NCBI GenBank assembly: GCA_038030265.1
Contig: CM075938.1
Coordinates: 5,433,009 to 5,497,008 of the forward strand
DNA from: Corythucha ciliata
Taxonomy: Eukaryota > Arthropoda > Insecta > Hemiptera > Tingidae
DNA length: 64,000 bases
Direction: 5' to 3'
The notes beneath the pieces are model-generated. The model ran no database searches, was not told where the DNA came from, and saw only the letters and a program-made list of their open reading frames with translations. The translations under genes were made by a program, and so were the position numbers. This document shows, piece after piece, positions 48,801-61,470 of the stretch; position 1 is the stretch's first letter, and every line of letters begins with the position of its first letter.

Positions 48801-49373
48801 CATTTTTTGCTGCATTTAATGGTAATGGGGGAGGGGGGATGCGTAACAGATTCTAAAAAGTCAGTATATCAATAATGCATGAGTGAGAAAGAAGGCTTGC
48901 TGTTGAGCTTTAAATTGATAACATCAAATTATTAATAGCGAGTTTTATCCATTGACATCGACAGGTAGATAATGTTTTAATTAACAAACTTCCCACTTGT
49001 TCCACTTTACCTTCTTTAAAAATTTACCATCAATAACCCCCGTCACAATACAAACTCACTCTAATCGCAAAATTCATATAATTATCCAACAAAGAATCCT
49101 TTCAAGTCTTTTAACGCGCCGTTGCTCACGTTCAAAGTAGTTGGAGAGGAGGACCAAGGGGATTCCCGAACACTTCGAAAATGCTCCGGGCTCAACCAGT
49201 TTATCACTATACCGGCATCAAAGCCCACAAAAGCATGTTTTGAGCTGGTTAATTTCATCACATTTAATCCAACCATCATAATCACCGGCTCTTTCACGGA
49301 TGAGTTTGAATTATTCAAAGCAAATTCCTATATCGAGAGTTTACGAAAATAGAATAAATCATGCGCTACTCAC

Positions 49374-49517
49374 ACTCGTCGTGATCTTTGGCGGTGACAG
49401 TGAGCACGGTGTGTTGTATGTCTTCATTTTCGTCGACTTCCGCCTCATATAACGCTTTGTCGAAATATGGAGGGTTGTCATTTTTATCAGCGATTCCAAT
49501 GCGTATAAATTTGGTTA
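49374..49517 (-). CDS. CadN: N-cadherin internal exon (EC linker, DKNDNPP)
   Basis: Internal exon of classical N-cadherin, a homophilic calcium-dependent adhesion receptor of neurons. The acceptor is a T-rich tract plus CAG and the donor is T|GTGAGT. It is 144 nt, phase 1 at both ends. The protein runs TKFIRIGIADKNDNPPYFD, then ALYEAEVDENED, and ends TVTAKDHDE. It carries the calcium-linker motif DKNDNPP near residue 11 and the glutamate of the next repeat (YEAEVDEN). The final T joins CC of exon 9796-9681 to make a serine codon, giving DHDE-SS-RIRYE as in Drosophila CadN (family comparison from memory). The exon is symmetrical, so skipping it would keep frame. The upstream exon is outside the window, more than 14 kb away. 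It is the first CadN exon in transcription order here. Confidence 0.95.
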
Positions 49518-50046
49518 CTGAAAAAAAGGTAAAGTACAAAATGAGGTTCATTTATTCTATTTGGGTTTATAGCAAAAGATTCAATAGCAATCAGACGGGT
49601 TTCTATGAATCATTACAAGAGCGAAAATTGTTTTGTTTAATTGTTCTTGATAAATGAATGAAATTTTCGTCCCTTCTCTTTTTCAGAGTTAATTTGGCGT
49701 GCTTAAAGAAAGCACGGCCAAAAAAAATCGCGTTAATTTTATTGTTTTCCTTCCAGTCCTTGATTTCCTTGTTCCCTGCTTGTATAGAAAATTCCGAGTC
49801 GTCTTGTTGTCTAAGGTTGCTTACAATTTTCTTGTTTTCTTTATTTCACTGTAAAACTAAAAGTTTCTCTCACTTTTTAATGCTATTATGCAAGACAGTA
49901 CGAAAAGTTACGCCAAGTTTTATTTCTTTCGGTTGATTTTTTTTCATTCCAACGCAGACTTGTCCGGATGAAAAATACAGGGGGGAAAGTGAGGAGAGGC
50001 CAGGGAGACAGAATTCTCATTACAAGATTCGATACGTTTTTCTTCT

Positions 50047-50140
50047 CTATCTCTCACTCACACTCTCTCTCTCACTCACTCTCTCACACTCTCCCTCTCT
50101 CACACTCGTTCTCCGTTCAGTTCAAGAGAGAGAGAGAGAG
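50047..50140. repeat. CT/CACT-rich microsatellite with trailing (AG)n
   Basis: Interrupted CTCTCACTCACTCTC repeats are followed at about 50125-50140 by AGAGAGAGAGAGAG, which is their complement. The tract can therefore form a purine-pyrimidine hairpin. Confidence 0.8.
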
Positions 50141-50814
50141 ACACACAAAATTTGCGTGAAAGAAAAACAAACTTTTATTCCCCGCTCAGGCAAACCAAGG
50201 GGGAGGTACAAAATGTCGTACCCCTCGAGGAAAATTAAGCGTTACGAGTTTTTTCATTAAACTACTCTTCCGCTCTTTTACTAACTTTTGAGAGATGAGA
50301 GAGTTTAGAAATACAACAACTTTTCTTTGATGCGTATAAATTCATCCGAATCGCGAGGAAAGAATTAAAAGCTTGTTTGAAAGTGAAGTGACATTTTGAG
50401 CACGCGTAGATTTCTTACTACACTTAGCGAATCGCTTAATTTTATCCAACCGGACGAATAAGATATCGCTTTTATAGAGGTTTCGGAAAAATTGTTTGAA
50501 ATAATTGCAGAAAGACTCCGGACTAAATCCTCATTCTGACCTCTTTTTAAAATTTAGGCCACGTCGCAAGGGTTTCAAAGCTATTCTCTACAATTTTTCC
50601 CAATTTCATTTATCTTTTTCGTTTTCCCCCAATTTTTTACTTTTACTGTTTAGGTCAATAAACGATCGATTTGGCGGGTTTCGCTCCTTTTTTATGACTA
50701 ATTTCACAGGTTAAGCTCTTTCAGAAAACAGTTTTGCGAACTTTAAAAACAATTTTCCTTTTCTTTGGATCTTGAAAATAACCAATTTCATTGAAATTGA
50801 AAATCAGTGAAATC

Positions 50815-51280
50815 AGGAAAATGCGCTAATTCACAATCTCATGATACAAGTTCTTGACCAAAATTTTGAAAAATCGCTTATTTGCGGTTCATGGCGCATT
50901 TATACAGCTAAAACCAAAAGAAAAAAACACAACAAAAAACCAAAACGCTAAGGCGCTGTTGTTCGGCAAAGGGCACAGCTAAAATTTAGAAAAAGCGCTA
51001 GTCAAAGGCAAAAACCGACAGAAATCGCTTAATTCGAAGATGAAATTTAGAAAACCGCTAATTTTTCGTAGCAAATATTGAGAAAAGGCGCTAATTCACG
51101 TTTATTAATGGAATATCATTAATTCGTGCTGGCTATAATTGAGAAAAACGCAATTATCGGCTAAAACTAAAGAAACAATTTCGCGGCCAAGCATGAAAAA
51201 AACTTTAATTCACAGCTAAATTCGAGAACAAGCCCTTATTCACATATAAAATTGAGGAAAAGTGTCCGTTCACTGCTAAC
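50815..51280. repeat. Degenerate short-period repeat, type A
   Basis: About a dozen poorly conserved units carry GCGCTAATTCACG, GCTAAAATT(G/T)AGAAAAA and similar words at spacings of 30-40 bp. This is the longest block of this family in the window. Confidence 0.65.
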
Positions 51281-53730
51281 CCTCCACCCCCACCCCACCG
51301 CCTTCTAAGAATGATCACAATCGCGTGATTCATCGTTAATTACCATACGGAAACAAAATAGATGAAAAAAATCGCAGAATTGACTCGAGAATTCAATTTC
51401 ACGGGCTTAACTAATTCAAAAAAGAAATTTCAATGGTTTCGGGTCAGTCAGAAAGACGAATCCACGTGTTGGGGCACTTTCAAAATCCAAATGTTCGTGG
51501 ATTTGACACTGCCAGACCCCAATTTCGTGGTGTTGGCTCCGTGATAAATCGCTCTTCACGGATTTCAGAATTTTAAGGTGAAAATTAAGACTAAAAAACC
51601 AAAAGAATCACGCAATGCAGTTGTCACGTCCTAAACCAATTTTCCTGCGTTCTATTGTAAATCATGGCTCCGATTTGTCCGCTCTAAACGATTTTTTTTT
51701 CTTGCTTCAGCTGTACTTCCTTCCCCAGTGGAATGTGGAAGTGGAAAAACATTCAATCAAGACTTGACACCATACCTCTCACCTAATGAGTGGAGTGGTG
51801 CTATAGAAAAATCGACCACTCTCGTTCCCTTGTGTCCATCAACTTCGAGGCTCCTCTTTAGGGCGTCGTTCGGTATTCATGACTGCACCTTTCTGGAGGC
51901 GTTTAGCAGTAATCGGCTTAGCTTTTAAGAGTATTTCATTTTTTGAAAGGAATAAATCGCCATCTTTTATTCATACTCCTTTGTGAGTTTTTCCAGACAC
52001 AAAAAGGGGGGACAATGGAGAAGTGATAACAATTTAATTTTGCCCCTTTACCCATTGGATGGAGCTAATTTGAAAATAAGCCTATAAAAACTGGTCTGTT
52101 GTTGTTGCCAATAGGGCCAAAATTCAATTAGCTCTTCTCCCTGAGCTTCGCATCAAGGAAGACTTCCTCATCCCACTCGTCTTCTCCCACGCAACACTTC
52201 CAGACAGTGCCCCTCCCCCCCCCAAGAGAGGAGAAGTAGTTTTTCTATTGGTAGGCATTTGAGTGATTTTCGTTGAGCTCGGGACAGTAGGTATAGAAAA
52301 TAGCGAAGAAGAAGAGGGAGGTCAGAGTTTGGGAGTTAGTTGAAAAGCTCAAGCTTTTCAGTTTCCTTTATGAAGAGCCTCTCCACAAAATGGGATCCAG
52401 GAAGGAAAGAGGAGGGCGGGGTTTAATATAAAAAGAATAGGAAGGAGTGAGAAGAAGGAAAACTAAGTAAGACAAGGTTTTTCTTCTCGTGATTACTCAG
52501 GACAGGGAAGAGTTTTGAGAAGGCTCTCCGAACGATGGGAAAAGGGAGGACGAGTTTCTCTCTCTTTAGAGTTTGGAAATTGGTGATTGATGTTTTAACT
52601 CTATTCCCTTCCACTATCCTAAGAGCACCCTTACAGAGACCCTAATTTTAGGCTACGTTAATTCGTTAAGCTGCGTGTCAAGTTCACGGTTTAGTGAGAG
52701 TGCATCCCTCAGTGTGTTCAGATGATGAGTATTCCCAATGGTCCCTTCATTTCTTCAACTGCTCACACCGCAAAAGATATAAAGGTTTCAGTCGAAAGGC
52801 ACTTGTCAGAAATAAACGGTGGCCCCCTTAGAATGATTCCATTTAAAAAGGAAATAAATTATATTGTATTAAATTACTGTTGCGGAATACTTTTTGGTTC
52901 TTGGGTGTAACGTGAAACTCATTTTACTGTTAATTAGATCATAACAAAACAAACTTCTTTTCATTTCAACAGGAACTTTCCAAGAATTCAGGTTCATTAA
53001 AATTGTGAAGATTTACAGGAGGGTGCCTTTCATGGGTTCATGGGTCATGGATATTTGACTACATTATGAACCTTTCACTGAATTCTATGTCATAAAGAGG
53101 CTAATCAATTTGAAATCATCTCAGTATTGTGCTTCTATTCAAACGGGGCTAAACAGACAAAGTGTATTTCTGGCGCGATACGGGTTCAAAGTGAAAGATG
53201 GAAAAAGGGAAATAAAAGGGTCTGATTGGAAACTATGATAACCCGAGAAATACTGTTTCATCGTCTCATGGAATCCCTCTGGGATATTACTTCATGAAAA
53301 GAGGCGGCTGAACGAAAATGAAACAAAAATAAAACAACAACTTCAATCCGGAAAGAAGACAGGAGGAAAATAAGAAAGCCCAATATAAAAAGATGCCTCC
53401 ATTCATAGAATTCTATACAACTCGGTGACATTCTTTTTTTATTCTGCTCATCGACTTAATACCCCCAAATCATTCATTTGTCTGGATGTTTTCTTGAAGC
53501 TTACTTGAACATGGGAATTGGTTATTGCAGCCAGCGAACGGCCATACATAACCGACGCGTTCGGTGCAAATATTTGTCTTCAATTATATATGTATTATGT
53601 TAGCGCGTAATTAAAATGCCAACAAACCAAGAAAAAGAATATTTAATAATCATTTCAAAATTAAATTACAAAGGAAGCGAAATTATCCCCAAGGGCGGCA
53701 AACTAGACTCCCTCTTTCACCACACTGCCC

Positions 53731-53756
53731 ATCAACATCATCATCATCATCATCAG
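53731..53756. repeat. (ATC)n microsatellite
   Basis: A short tract of repeated ATC trinucleotides, seen as polymethionine in one frame. Confidence 0.85.
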
Positions 53757-54493
53757 GGCTTCTAAATAGCGGAAATGAACCCCCGCGGATGGTTCCTTAC
53801 TCGAGGCTATCGGCTTCTTTCTTCCTCTCGCCCACATTATAAAGGAGATGGCCGGAGGGGGAGTGGAGGTACCTCTAGGAAACCGTGTAGTTTCCAAAGA
53901 GAGACAGTGTGAGAGAGAGAGCTCTTTGGAGTGGAGCGAAACTTCTCTCAACAAAGAGAGGAAAGTCGACTTTTAGTTGAGTTATGGCTTTTGTTCTATA
54001 AAAGTTTCCAGTCTTTAAAAAAAGCGTGAAAATTCAGGGGGGAGGCGGAATGAATTACAATACAAAAAAAACAAACAAAAACAATAGACTAGTTTTTGTT
54101 GTGGAGGTACTTAATAAATTCTAGAGATGATCAATTGGATCTTACAGCATAGCCAGAAAGAAACCATAATATAAAGCAACAGGATTCATGTGACCGAAAA
54201 TCAGTTTGCCCAGCTCAAAACACTCAGTTTGGTTTTTATAGGAGAAGCGGGTTACTCTCGGGTTTATTTCCTGGGATCAAACAGTTACATTTCCGCAAAT
54301 CAGCTACACAATTTCGCATGTCATAAAAATTTGCTCTTAGCATAATAAAAACGTATTTCCCTCACCTTAAATATACTGAAATGCCTAAACCTGCATTTAA
54401 CTAATGTTTCAAACGGGTTTTTGGAGGTTTCCAACGCACTGCCGAATGCATTTGACGCTGCTGTATAGGTCTTTTACAGTTAGCTAGACATAA

Positions 54494-54630
54494 GGCCCGT
54501 ATTCATAGTCGTCACTTACGCGGAGTAATCACTTATTTCGACTCATAACAGATGATTCACTAATTAAGACGACCGATTTGAAGTCGCTTAAGCAAATACT
54601 CAGCTTGAGTGACGACAACGAATACGGCCC
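54494..54630. mobile_element. Harbinger-type MITE, GTATTCATAG family, copy 2
   Basis: The inverted ends GGCCCGTATTCATAG and its near-complement ending GAATACGGCCC enclose 137 bp. TAA flanks both sides (54491-54493 and 54631-54633), the target duplication typical of PIF/Harbinger elements. Internal sequence is shared with 36419-36562. No transposase is present, so it needs one from elsewhere. Confidence 0.75.
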
Positions 54631-55194
54631 TAATGCTTGTAGTCGGTAGGAGAGCTTCAAGAAATATTTTAGTTACTATATTCCTAGAGGTTCGCTACAA
54701 AAATACTATAACAGGATGAAAATGTTAAATTGGAAAAAAGTGTATACTTTTTATATATGTTGGGCGTCGAGGTAATAGACAAAGTTGTATAAAGAAACTA
54801 TGAAAACTGTTGCCACTTTCAGAGGACGCAGCAATAAAAGATTTTATGGGCGCAACTTTTTTTCCAAATAGTAAGTGCCGAGCAGCCTGTGAAGTTGTGG
54901 TACAGGTATGATTGGTAGTGCTCGTGGTATTTGGGGGGGCGGGGGGTAATTAACTTTTGAAATAAAAGGGTCTAAAGAGCGTCTGAAACGAATTAGTAGA
55001 ATTGAGATTCGTGAACTAAAGTTTGAGCGTTCAATAAACAGAAACATTTAAAGGCAGTAGCGTTTATCATCGAATCTCAACAACTCGTTGGGCATTGAGG
55101 TCGTGAAGTTGTGAGATTTCACATTTTTTAGACAAAATAAAACCTACAGTTGTATGAAGAATTTCGCGGAAAGTGTATTTGTTCACAAAACAAC

Positions 55195-55500
55195 AGCGTC
55201 GGAGCACCGACTCGGCCTTGCCGAGCTTACCGGTGCCAAAGCCAGGACTTAGATGACCTCAACTCCACGGAAACCAAGGCTCGCTAATCAGCTGGGTTTG
55301 ATGATGTGCAGATTCACACTGAAACTGTTTGATCGGCTATAAAAAAACTGACTCACTGCCCCAAGAAACAGACAACTCAAGTCATCAAAGTAATGAAAAC
55401 CAGGAGCCGGCCGGGGCGAAGCAACTAAGAACTTGATCTAGGAGCGGGAACCTTCACTGGAGAGCACGCCCGATGCATTGCGGCGATCAGACTAGCTTTG
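55195..55500. other. GC-richer island of unknown origin
   Basis: This segment (for example CACCGACTCGGCCTTGCCGAG and GGAGCCGGCCGGGGCGAAGC) is clearly richer in G and C than the surrounding intron. I see no open frame of note or tRNA structure. It may be a retroposed or transposon-derived insert. Confidence 0.35.
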
Positions 55501-58500
55501 AAGCTTGGCTTTTTGAAATATTCAATCGCGTGAAATTGTGTTTTTGTAATGAGTCGAACATGAGAAATTGTTTTCTTGAAAGAGACAAACCGTGAAATGA
55601 TTGATCTTCAAAATTGAGTTTCCGACCCAAATTCTGAGTTGGACTTAAGAGGAGCCAAACTCCATTGGCTTTTTAAAAGAGGCAAGCCTGCAAATTTTTT
55701 TTTGAAGAGCCAAATCCACGAAGCTCTTCCACCCCATGAAGTTCTTGTTCGAGCTAAATCCGCGAACTTTGGTTTCTGTAGGATCCGATTCCGTGAAAGG
55801 ATTTTTTGAAGGAACTAAATCCATCTAAATGGGCTTTGAATTAACCGTTCCCAGAAACGGCAGTTTACTTCCTCAAAATTAGTAGAATCCGTTTCTATGC
55901 TGGGTGGAGGGTCTATATTTTCATAGTAATAATAATGATGGTGACTGTTGGAGAATTTCCAAAGCCGACCCGCCATTTTATTCCGAGATGGCTGCGCTCC
56001 TGCATGGGACTACTTTCATTTTTCGAAAGAAAGACGAAGACAATTCCGAGGCACAAAGTGTTACAATTTTGTCCCAGAAAATGACTATTCAAGCAGAAAA
56101 TAGGAAATATATATCCCCCAAATCTGATACTTTCGTCTTTGACTATAAAATGTGTATTCGGCATAACTAAAATTCGGCATACTGGAGGCTCGAAACGATA
56201 TGCACAATTTACTCCACGTTGTAGCCATGCTCCGTCAGTAGGCTGCGACGTCTTTGATTGAAGGTAGACCATAATTATACCCCCTCCCACCGACCATGCA
56301 GGATTATTTCGTACTTTTTGATATTCTTTGGTATCTAGAGGTGGACAGCTACCTCACTGCGGCTACACTTTCGAGTCTTGGTTCTACATCCGCGAAATCG
56401 AATGTTTCAGATCTTCGGATGCTAATTTAAGTGAAATTACAACTTCAGGTCCTTATTACAAGAAAAATGTCGAACAGTGGGACATTTTCCGTGGCGGCGG
56501 ATCCAACCAGCTATAGACATTGACTCAAGAAAACTCGTTTTCCATTCATTTCAATACGCTTGTGGGGTGTAAGTTTTTCCTCATTAAAATTGTCATTGGC
56601 CATGTTGTCGTGGAGTTATTCAGACGTCCGGGTGATACAGTTGTTGTCTCTCCACAAAAAGTTGTTTTTATTTGTTTATTGGTCGAATCGATTTTCAGCC
56701 TGTCTAGGCCATCATTCAAGACCATTATTTAAAACAAGTTTTCGTGTGTCGCCCACACTCGTCAACTTTTCACTACAGTAGTAGCAGTGGTGGTGTGTTG
56801 GATGGAAAACGCTATTACTTTCAAAGAAAGAGGAAGTTTATGGTCTCAATTTCTGGCATGTTTCGAGACCAGGTTTTTAGGTTTTTAATAAGTGACCAAT
56901 TTCTTTACGGGCCAGCCGGCTCCAAGATCGCCCAAAGCTCCACCAACCACCTCAAACTTACATCAACCGGAGCTAAATGTCGTTAGTGAATGCCTGGCTG
57001 AATATCGGTGAAATGTACATTTCGTCAGTTAAGGTCTTAATTCAAGCAAAATTGCCATTTTGTGGGATTATTTTTGGGCGGTAAAACCCAAAAGCGTGAC
57101 GGATACCAATGAAAGTGGAAGTTTCCTGGCTCAATATCCGCGTGATTGCATGTCTCGGCCTCTCGAGTCTTAATTTCGGAGAAAGTGAAAGTTTTTGGTC
57201 TTGTAATATAAGATAAATTGGAAGTTCTGGTTTTTTTGCTGATCGCCATCTTAAGCTTGATGAAACCAGTAGCTCCCCCCCCCCCAACCTAATCGTTACT
57301 GTCCGACGCGTTCATTGTTGAGACGAATACACTCGACAGCTTACCCAGAGGGCACGCGGCTCACCCTTCTGTCTAGTGTTAGCTACGCCCATATCAGTCG
57401 GGTTATCTTATATCTTCTTTTGTAAAAATCGAACGCCGGCCATGTCACAAATAAAACGTTAACTACAAACCATCAGCCATTGCTACCATCCCATTGGATT
57501 CCCAAACTCTCACTTAGAAACAGCATTATTAGTTATTTACTTAAATACTTTCATGAGAAAAAGTACCGACTTCGGTGGTTCTCAGAAAAGGCACCAAGAG
57601 ATCGTCTCGCTAGAATCGCAAATCGGTAGAGAAGTGGAAAAATTAGACTTCTACAAAATTCAATTCATAAACAAATTTTACTGCGAGGAAGGAAGTTAAA
57701 GACCCTTAAAAGCGCGGGGCTCTGAGCACATCACTCTGTTGATTCTGCACTGGTTTCAATAATTGGGGGTTGGAGTTTATACACAAAACAACCAAATTGC
57801 ATTATTTAAGAAAGGTCCCTTTACTCTCAAACTTGTATTACAAGAAGCTAGTAGCTTCACAAAGAATTTTGAACGCACTTTGGGCTAGTTCGTAGACTCA
57901 TTGAATACTGTTCAAGTTTAAATTAAATGATCGTATTCGAAGAGAAGGGACACGGGGCTCCAATACGACATTAATGATGGTGGGAACCAAACTTCCTATA
58001 GCAGTGTTTGTTCCACTCTCCGGCTATTAGAGTTGTGCTTTTGTCTCCTCTTGAAAGAAGAGTATTGTGATTGGCTTCTCCTCTTGTCTCACTGTAACAA
58101 GATTGTCTTTTAAACTGGAAAAAGAATGGGAAAATCACGAGAAAAAAATTGTTCAAAAAGCCGTATAAACTGATGGGAATCTGAAATGTCCTCTTCTTTC
58201 CAGAGCTTACATTTTAGCACTGAATACCACCTACTACTGATACGTAAATTACCATAAAATAATAGGCTTTTATTATCCTTCACTGTGAAAATCAAATCCA
58301 AAGTTGCCCACTGGTGTGGCGTGGCTTCAGAGTAAAATAGTGGGTTGGTTGGGATCCTAAGGAATTCCCACTCTTCAAAGTTGGATAATGGCGAGGGGTT
58401 TGCCGAGTGAAATGGGTGAAGAAGTGCGACAGAGAGAAAGCACGATGCTGGAAAAGCACGTAGTTGTACCTATGACTTGCTGCTTAATCACCTCCCACGC

Positions 58501-61453
58501 TATGCCTTGAAATTAACAACAGTCGAATGCCTTCGTCGTAATCAAGCTTCTCTCTTATGGTTGAGGGGGATTGGGTGGAGGGAATGAACCGCAGAGACAA
58601 GAGATGGAATGACGTGGATGTGAGACCTCATGATACTAACTTTAATATATTCTAGTCACTTTCTCATCTTCAATTGTTTTAGAAAAAGGGTAAAGAGGAT
58701 AAGGTAAATTGATTTTTTTTTTCAAAAAATAATCGCATGTTTCCACCAATTTTTGAAGTCCGCAAAAAGGGGAAATATGACAGCGACATTATTCATGTAA
58801 AAGTGGAACGAAACCTGTAGATTTCCCTTTGTGTTAGAGGCCTTTCATGCTTCTCATAAATTGGAAAAAAAACACGTGTTTTTCAATTAAAACCCCTGAA
58901 GAAGATGACGAGGAAGCAATGGGGGGGGGGGTAGGTAGATCCATTAACGTTATATTCAAGGAGTTTAAGGGTTGAAAGTCGAGCAAAGGTTTTTTGAGGT
59001 AGATGAAAAGTGAGTTGGTATGAGTGGGAGGGGGGTGCTGTCTAAGAGCCCTTACACTAACTGATGACTGATGGGGTGGGAGTGAGTTAAGTGTAAAGAG
59101 TCTCGTCTTCTTTTATCCCTACTCTATGTTCTGTACATTTTTCTTAGCGTCATCCCCAGAAGTGTGTGTTTTTTTTTTAAAGAACACGGTAAATGACGCC
59201 AGCTGAGAACGTCTTTTCAAGGCTCTTTTTCTCCGTGGAGTAACATTTTACAAAGTTGGCAGACATTTTTATTCAAATTTGAGTTTCTGTGAAAAACTTC
59301 CTCGACCATTACAAAAAAAGGTAAAAACCGACCTAAAATTCTGTTTATCCGATCGAAATTACCTAGCTGAACAGTTTAATTTTGTCGCTATGTACCGTAC
59401 CAACCCATGAAGAAAAGGTCGATGAGATTTATTCAACGTGTTTCTCTACAACCTCACTTTGTGACACAAAATGCTGTCTTTCATAACCAAATCGAAACCC
59501 TTTGCGCCGTCATGACTTTCCCACTTCTCATTCATCACGCTATGATTTACAGGTCTGCGAATAATGAGAGAAATAAAAATTGGCATGGGGAGGGGTGATC
59601 GAACGAGGAAATTGCTTTCACTTTTAATTTTCCCTGAACGATTAAACTGACAAAAAAACGGAGTAAAAAGATAAGCCTCAAAAACTCCTCTCTTTTAGAC
59701 GTAGGTATTTGCAGAGTTACTCACTAATTTTGCAATCCCTTGCGGCTATACGAGGCGGAACGGTGAAAAGAGGGGGGGGGGCATCACCAGGGCCGGAGAT
59801 TTCAGGAAATTCAAATTTATTGGTTAGAATGGAATCCAATATCGGATGTGGTGGGGTGCAGAACAAAATTACTTTATTCTCTGCGTGCAAAGGGGGCGGC
59901 AATGGAATACTAACGAACGCGTAAACTTAAATGTACGAATTTATACGTTTCATTTAGAATGTGATTTAAAAAAATATTGTTGGAAAAATGGGAGCGCGTC
60001 TCAGAAACACTGTGGACCCAACCCCCTCCCCATAATTTACATGCTCGAAGGAAGTAAATGGGACTTATAATCGAATTTTCAACTTCAACTTCAACTTTAA
60101 ACTTCAAGATATCTAAAAACAAAAAGAGCGAATTACTCCGCTTTTTTTCTGTCAACGGGCGAATTACTCCTCCTTCGTTTTTCATGCATACATTACCGTA
60201 GACATGAACAAGAAAAATGGGAAAGACAAAAAAACACCTAAAAATAAGAGGTGAGAGACCGGAATTTATGAAGCCATTTCCTCCATTTGGCCATCTGTAA
60301 AGAATACGTCCTACAAATATGAGTTTTTTTTCGTCTCTTCTTTTCGTCATTCCCTGGACTATTGTGGGGACCCCTTTCCCCTTGCGTTTACTACCTTTCT
60401 ATACCTACTCCCAAAAATCTCGTTAGCTTTTCATCTGTGGTCATAATACGATCGTATACTGGAGGAAGATGGTTAGGTATACAAGTAGCGAAAAAAGTAA
60501 ATCCCTGTGCTCTCAGATTTTATATTTATGGCCCTGATCCAGGAAAAAAAAGTTGTATCATTCAACGTGCACGGAAAACTAATTAATGCGCTTCATTTCA
60601 AGTGGGTCTGGATCGAATGGTTTGTGAAGAGATTGAACAATAGTTTTTGACCTCGAGACGCAAAAGGGCCTTTTGAAATAAATTAAAAATCAGCTATTTT
60701 CATGATGTGAAGAGGCAAGAGGCTGTGGAGGTCGACTAGCAGCACCGTAGCGGAAAGTGAGGAATTTACGTTTGATCTTATGTAATCCAATCGATCCTAG
60801 TCAACGACAATAGGCACAATAGAATAAACGTAATATTCTAATGACGCTCGCCAAGCCAGAGTGTTTCTATGGTTTTGCGGTAGGGTGGTTGAGTGAACCC
60901 CCACTCAAAATTTTTAAAAATTCCCTAAAAAAGCACCCATGACTGATTTCAAAGTTTAATGTGAGCAATAGACTTGTGGAAGAGCCCTCTTTAAGCCACA
61001 CCAACTTTTGAAAAATGTGCATGTTCCCCATTGTATAAAAAAAGGAACGCAGCATGGGTCTAATACGATATTGTTGCTGTTGGATTTATATGACACGACT
61101 CATCATGCATTAGAAGGATCCTTTTAACGGAATGGAACATATTTTGGATACATTTCTGACGGGATTTTGTGCTTGGCTTGACGAGAATAGCAAAACATCA
61201 GTTGGCAACACTGACTTTAAACCTTCAGTGCCTCGTCCCTCAGCCTTTTCATTATTCGCCCCTTTGCCAAGTCGACGAAAAGAAAGAGCCCCTCATATTT
61301 TTTATTTTAAAAAGGCACGAGAGTACGGAATAAATCATTTCTTATTTACGCACTCAGCTTCATTTCAAAGAAAATACTAAATTAAAAAAAGGACGGAGGG
61401 GGGGACGTGCAATTTTCTAAGATTTCGTTCTTTAAAAAAAAATATTTAGTGGC

Positions 61454-61470
61454 GAACACACACACACACA
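61454..61470. repeat. (CA)n microsatellite
   Basis: Seven to eight CA dinucleotides in a row. Confidence 0.85.

Larger units (their letters stand above)
9797..49373 (-). other. CadN: 39.6 kb N-cadherin intron
   Basis: This single intron fills most of the window. It is bounded by a GTGAGT donor at its 5' end and TTTACAG at its 3' end. It is full of small foldback elements, listed separately. I find no nested gene with recognisable protein similarity on either strand apart from a Penelope-like reverse transcriptase remnant. Stretches without any recognised feature are roughly 10.6-17.6, 22-23.1, 23.2-25.4, 26.8-29.9, 36.6-39.2, 39.5-42.2 and 46.1-49.3 kb. Confidence 0.85.

Noticed and set aside
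50047..50140. CT repeats resembling a direct-repeat array
   Set aside because: Simple microsatellite. There are no spaced unique segments, and CRISPR is not expected in this type of genome.
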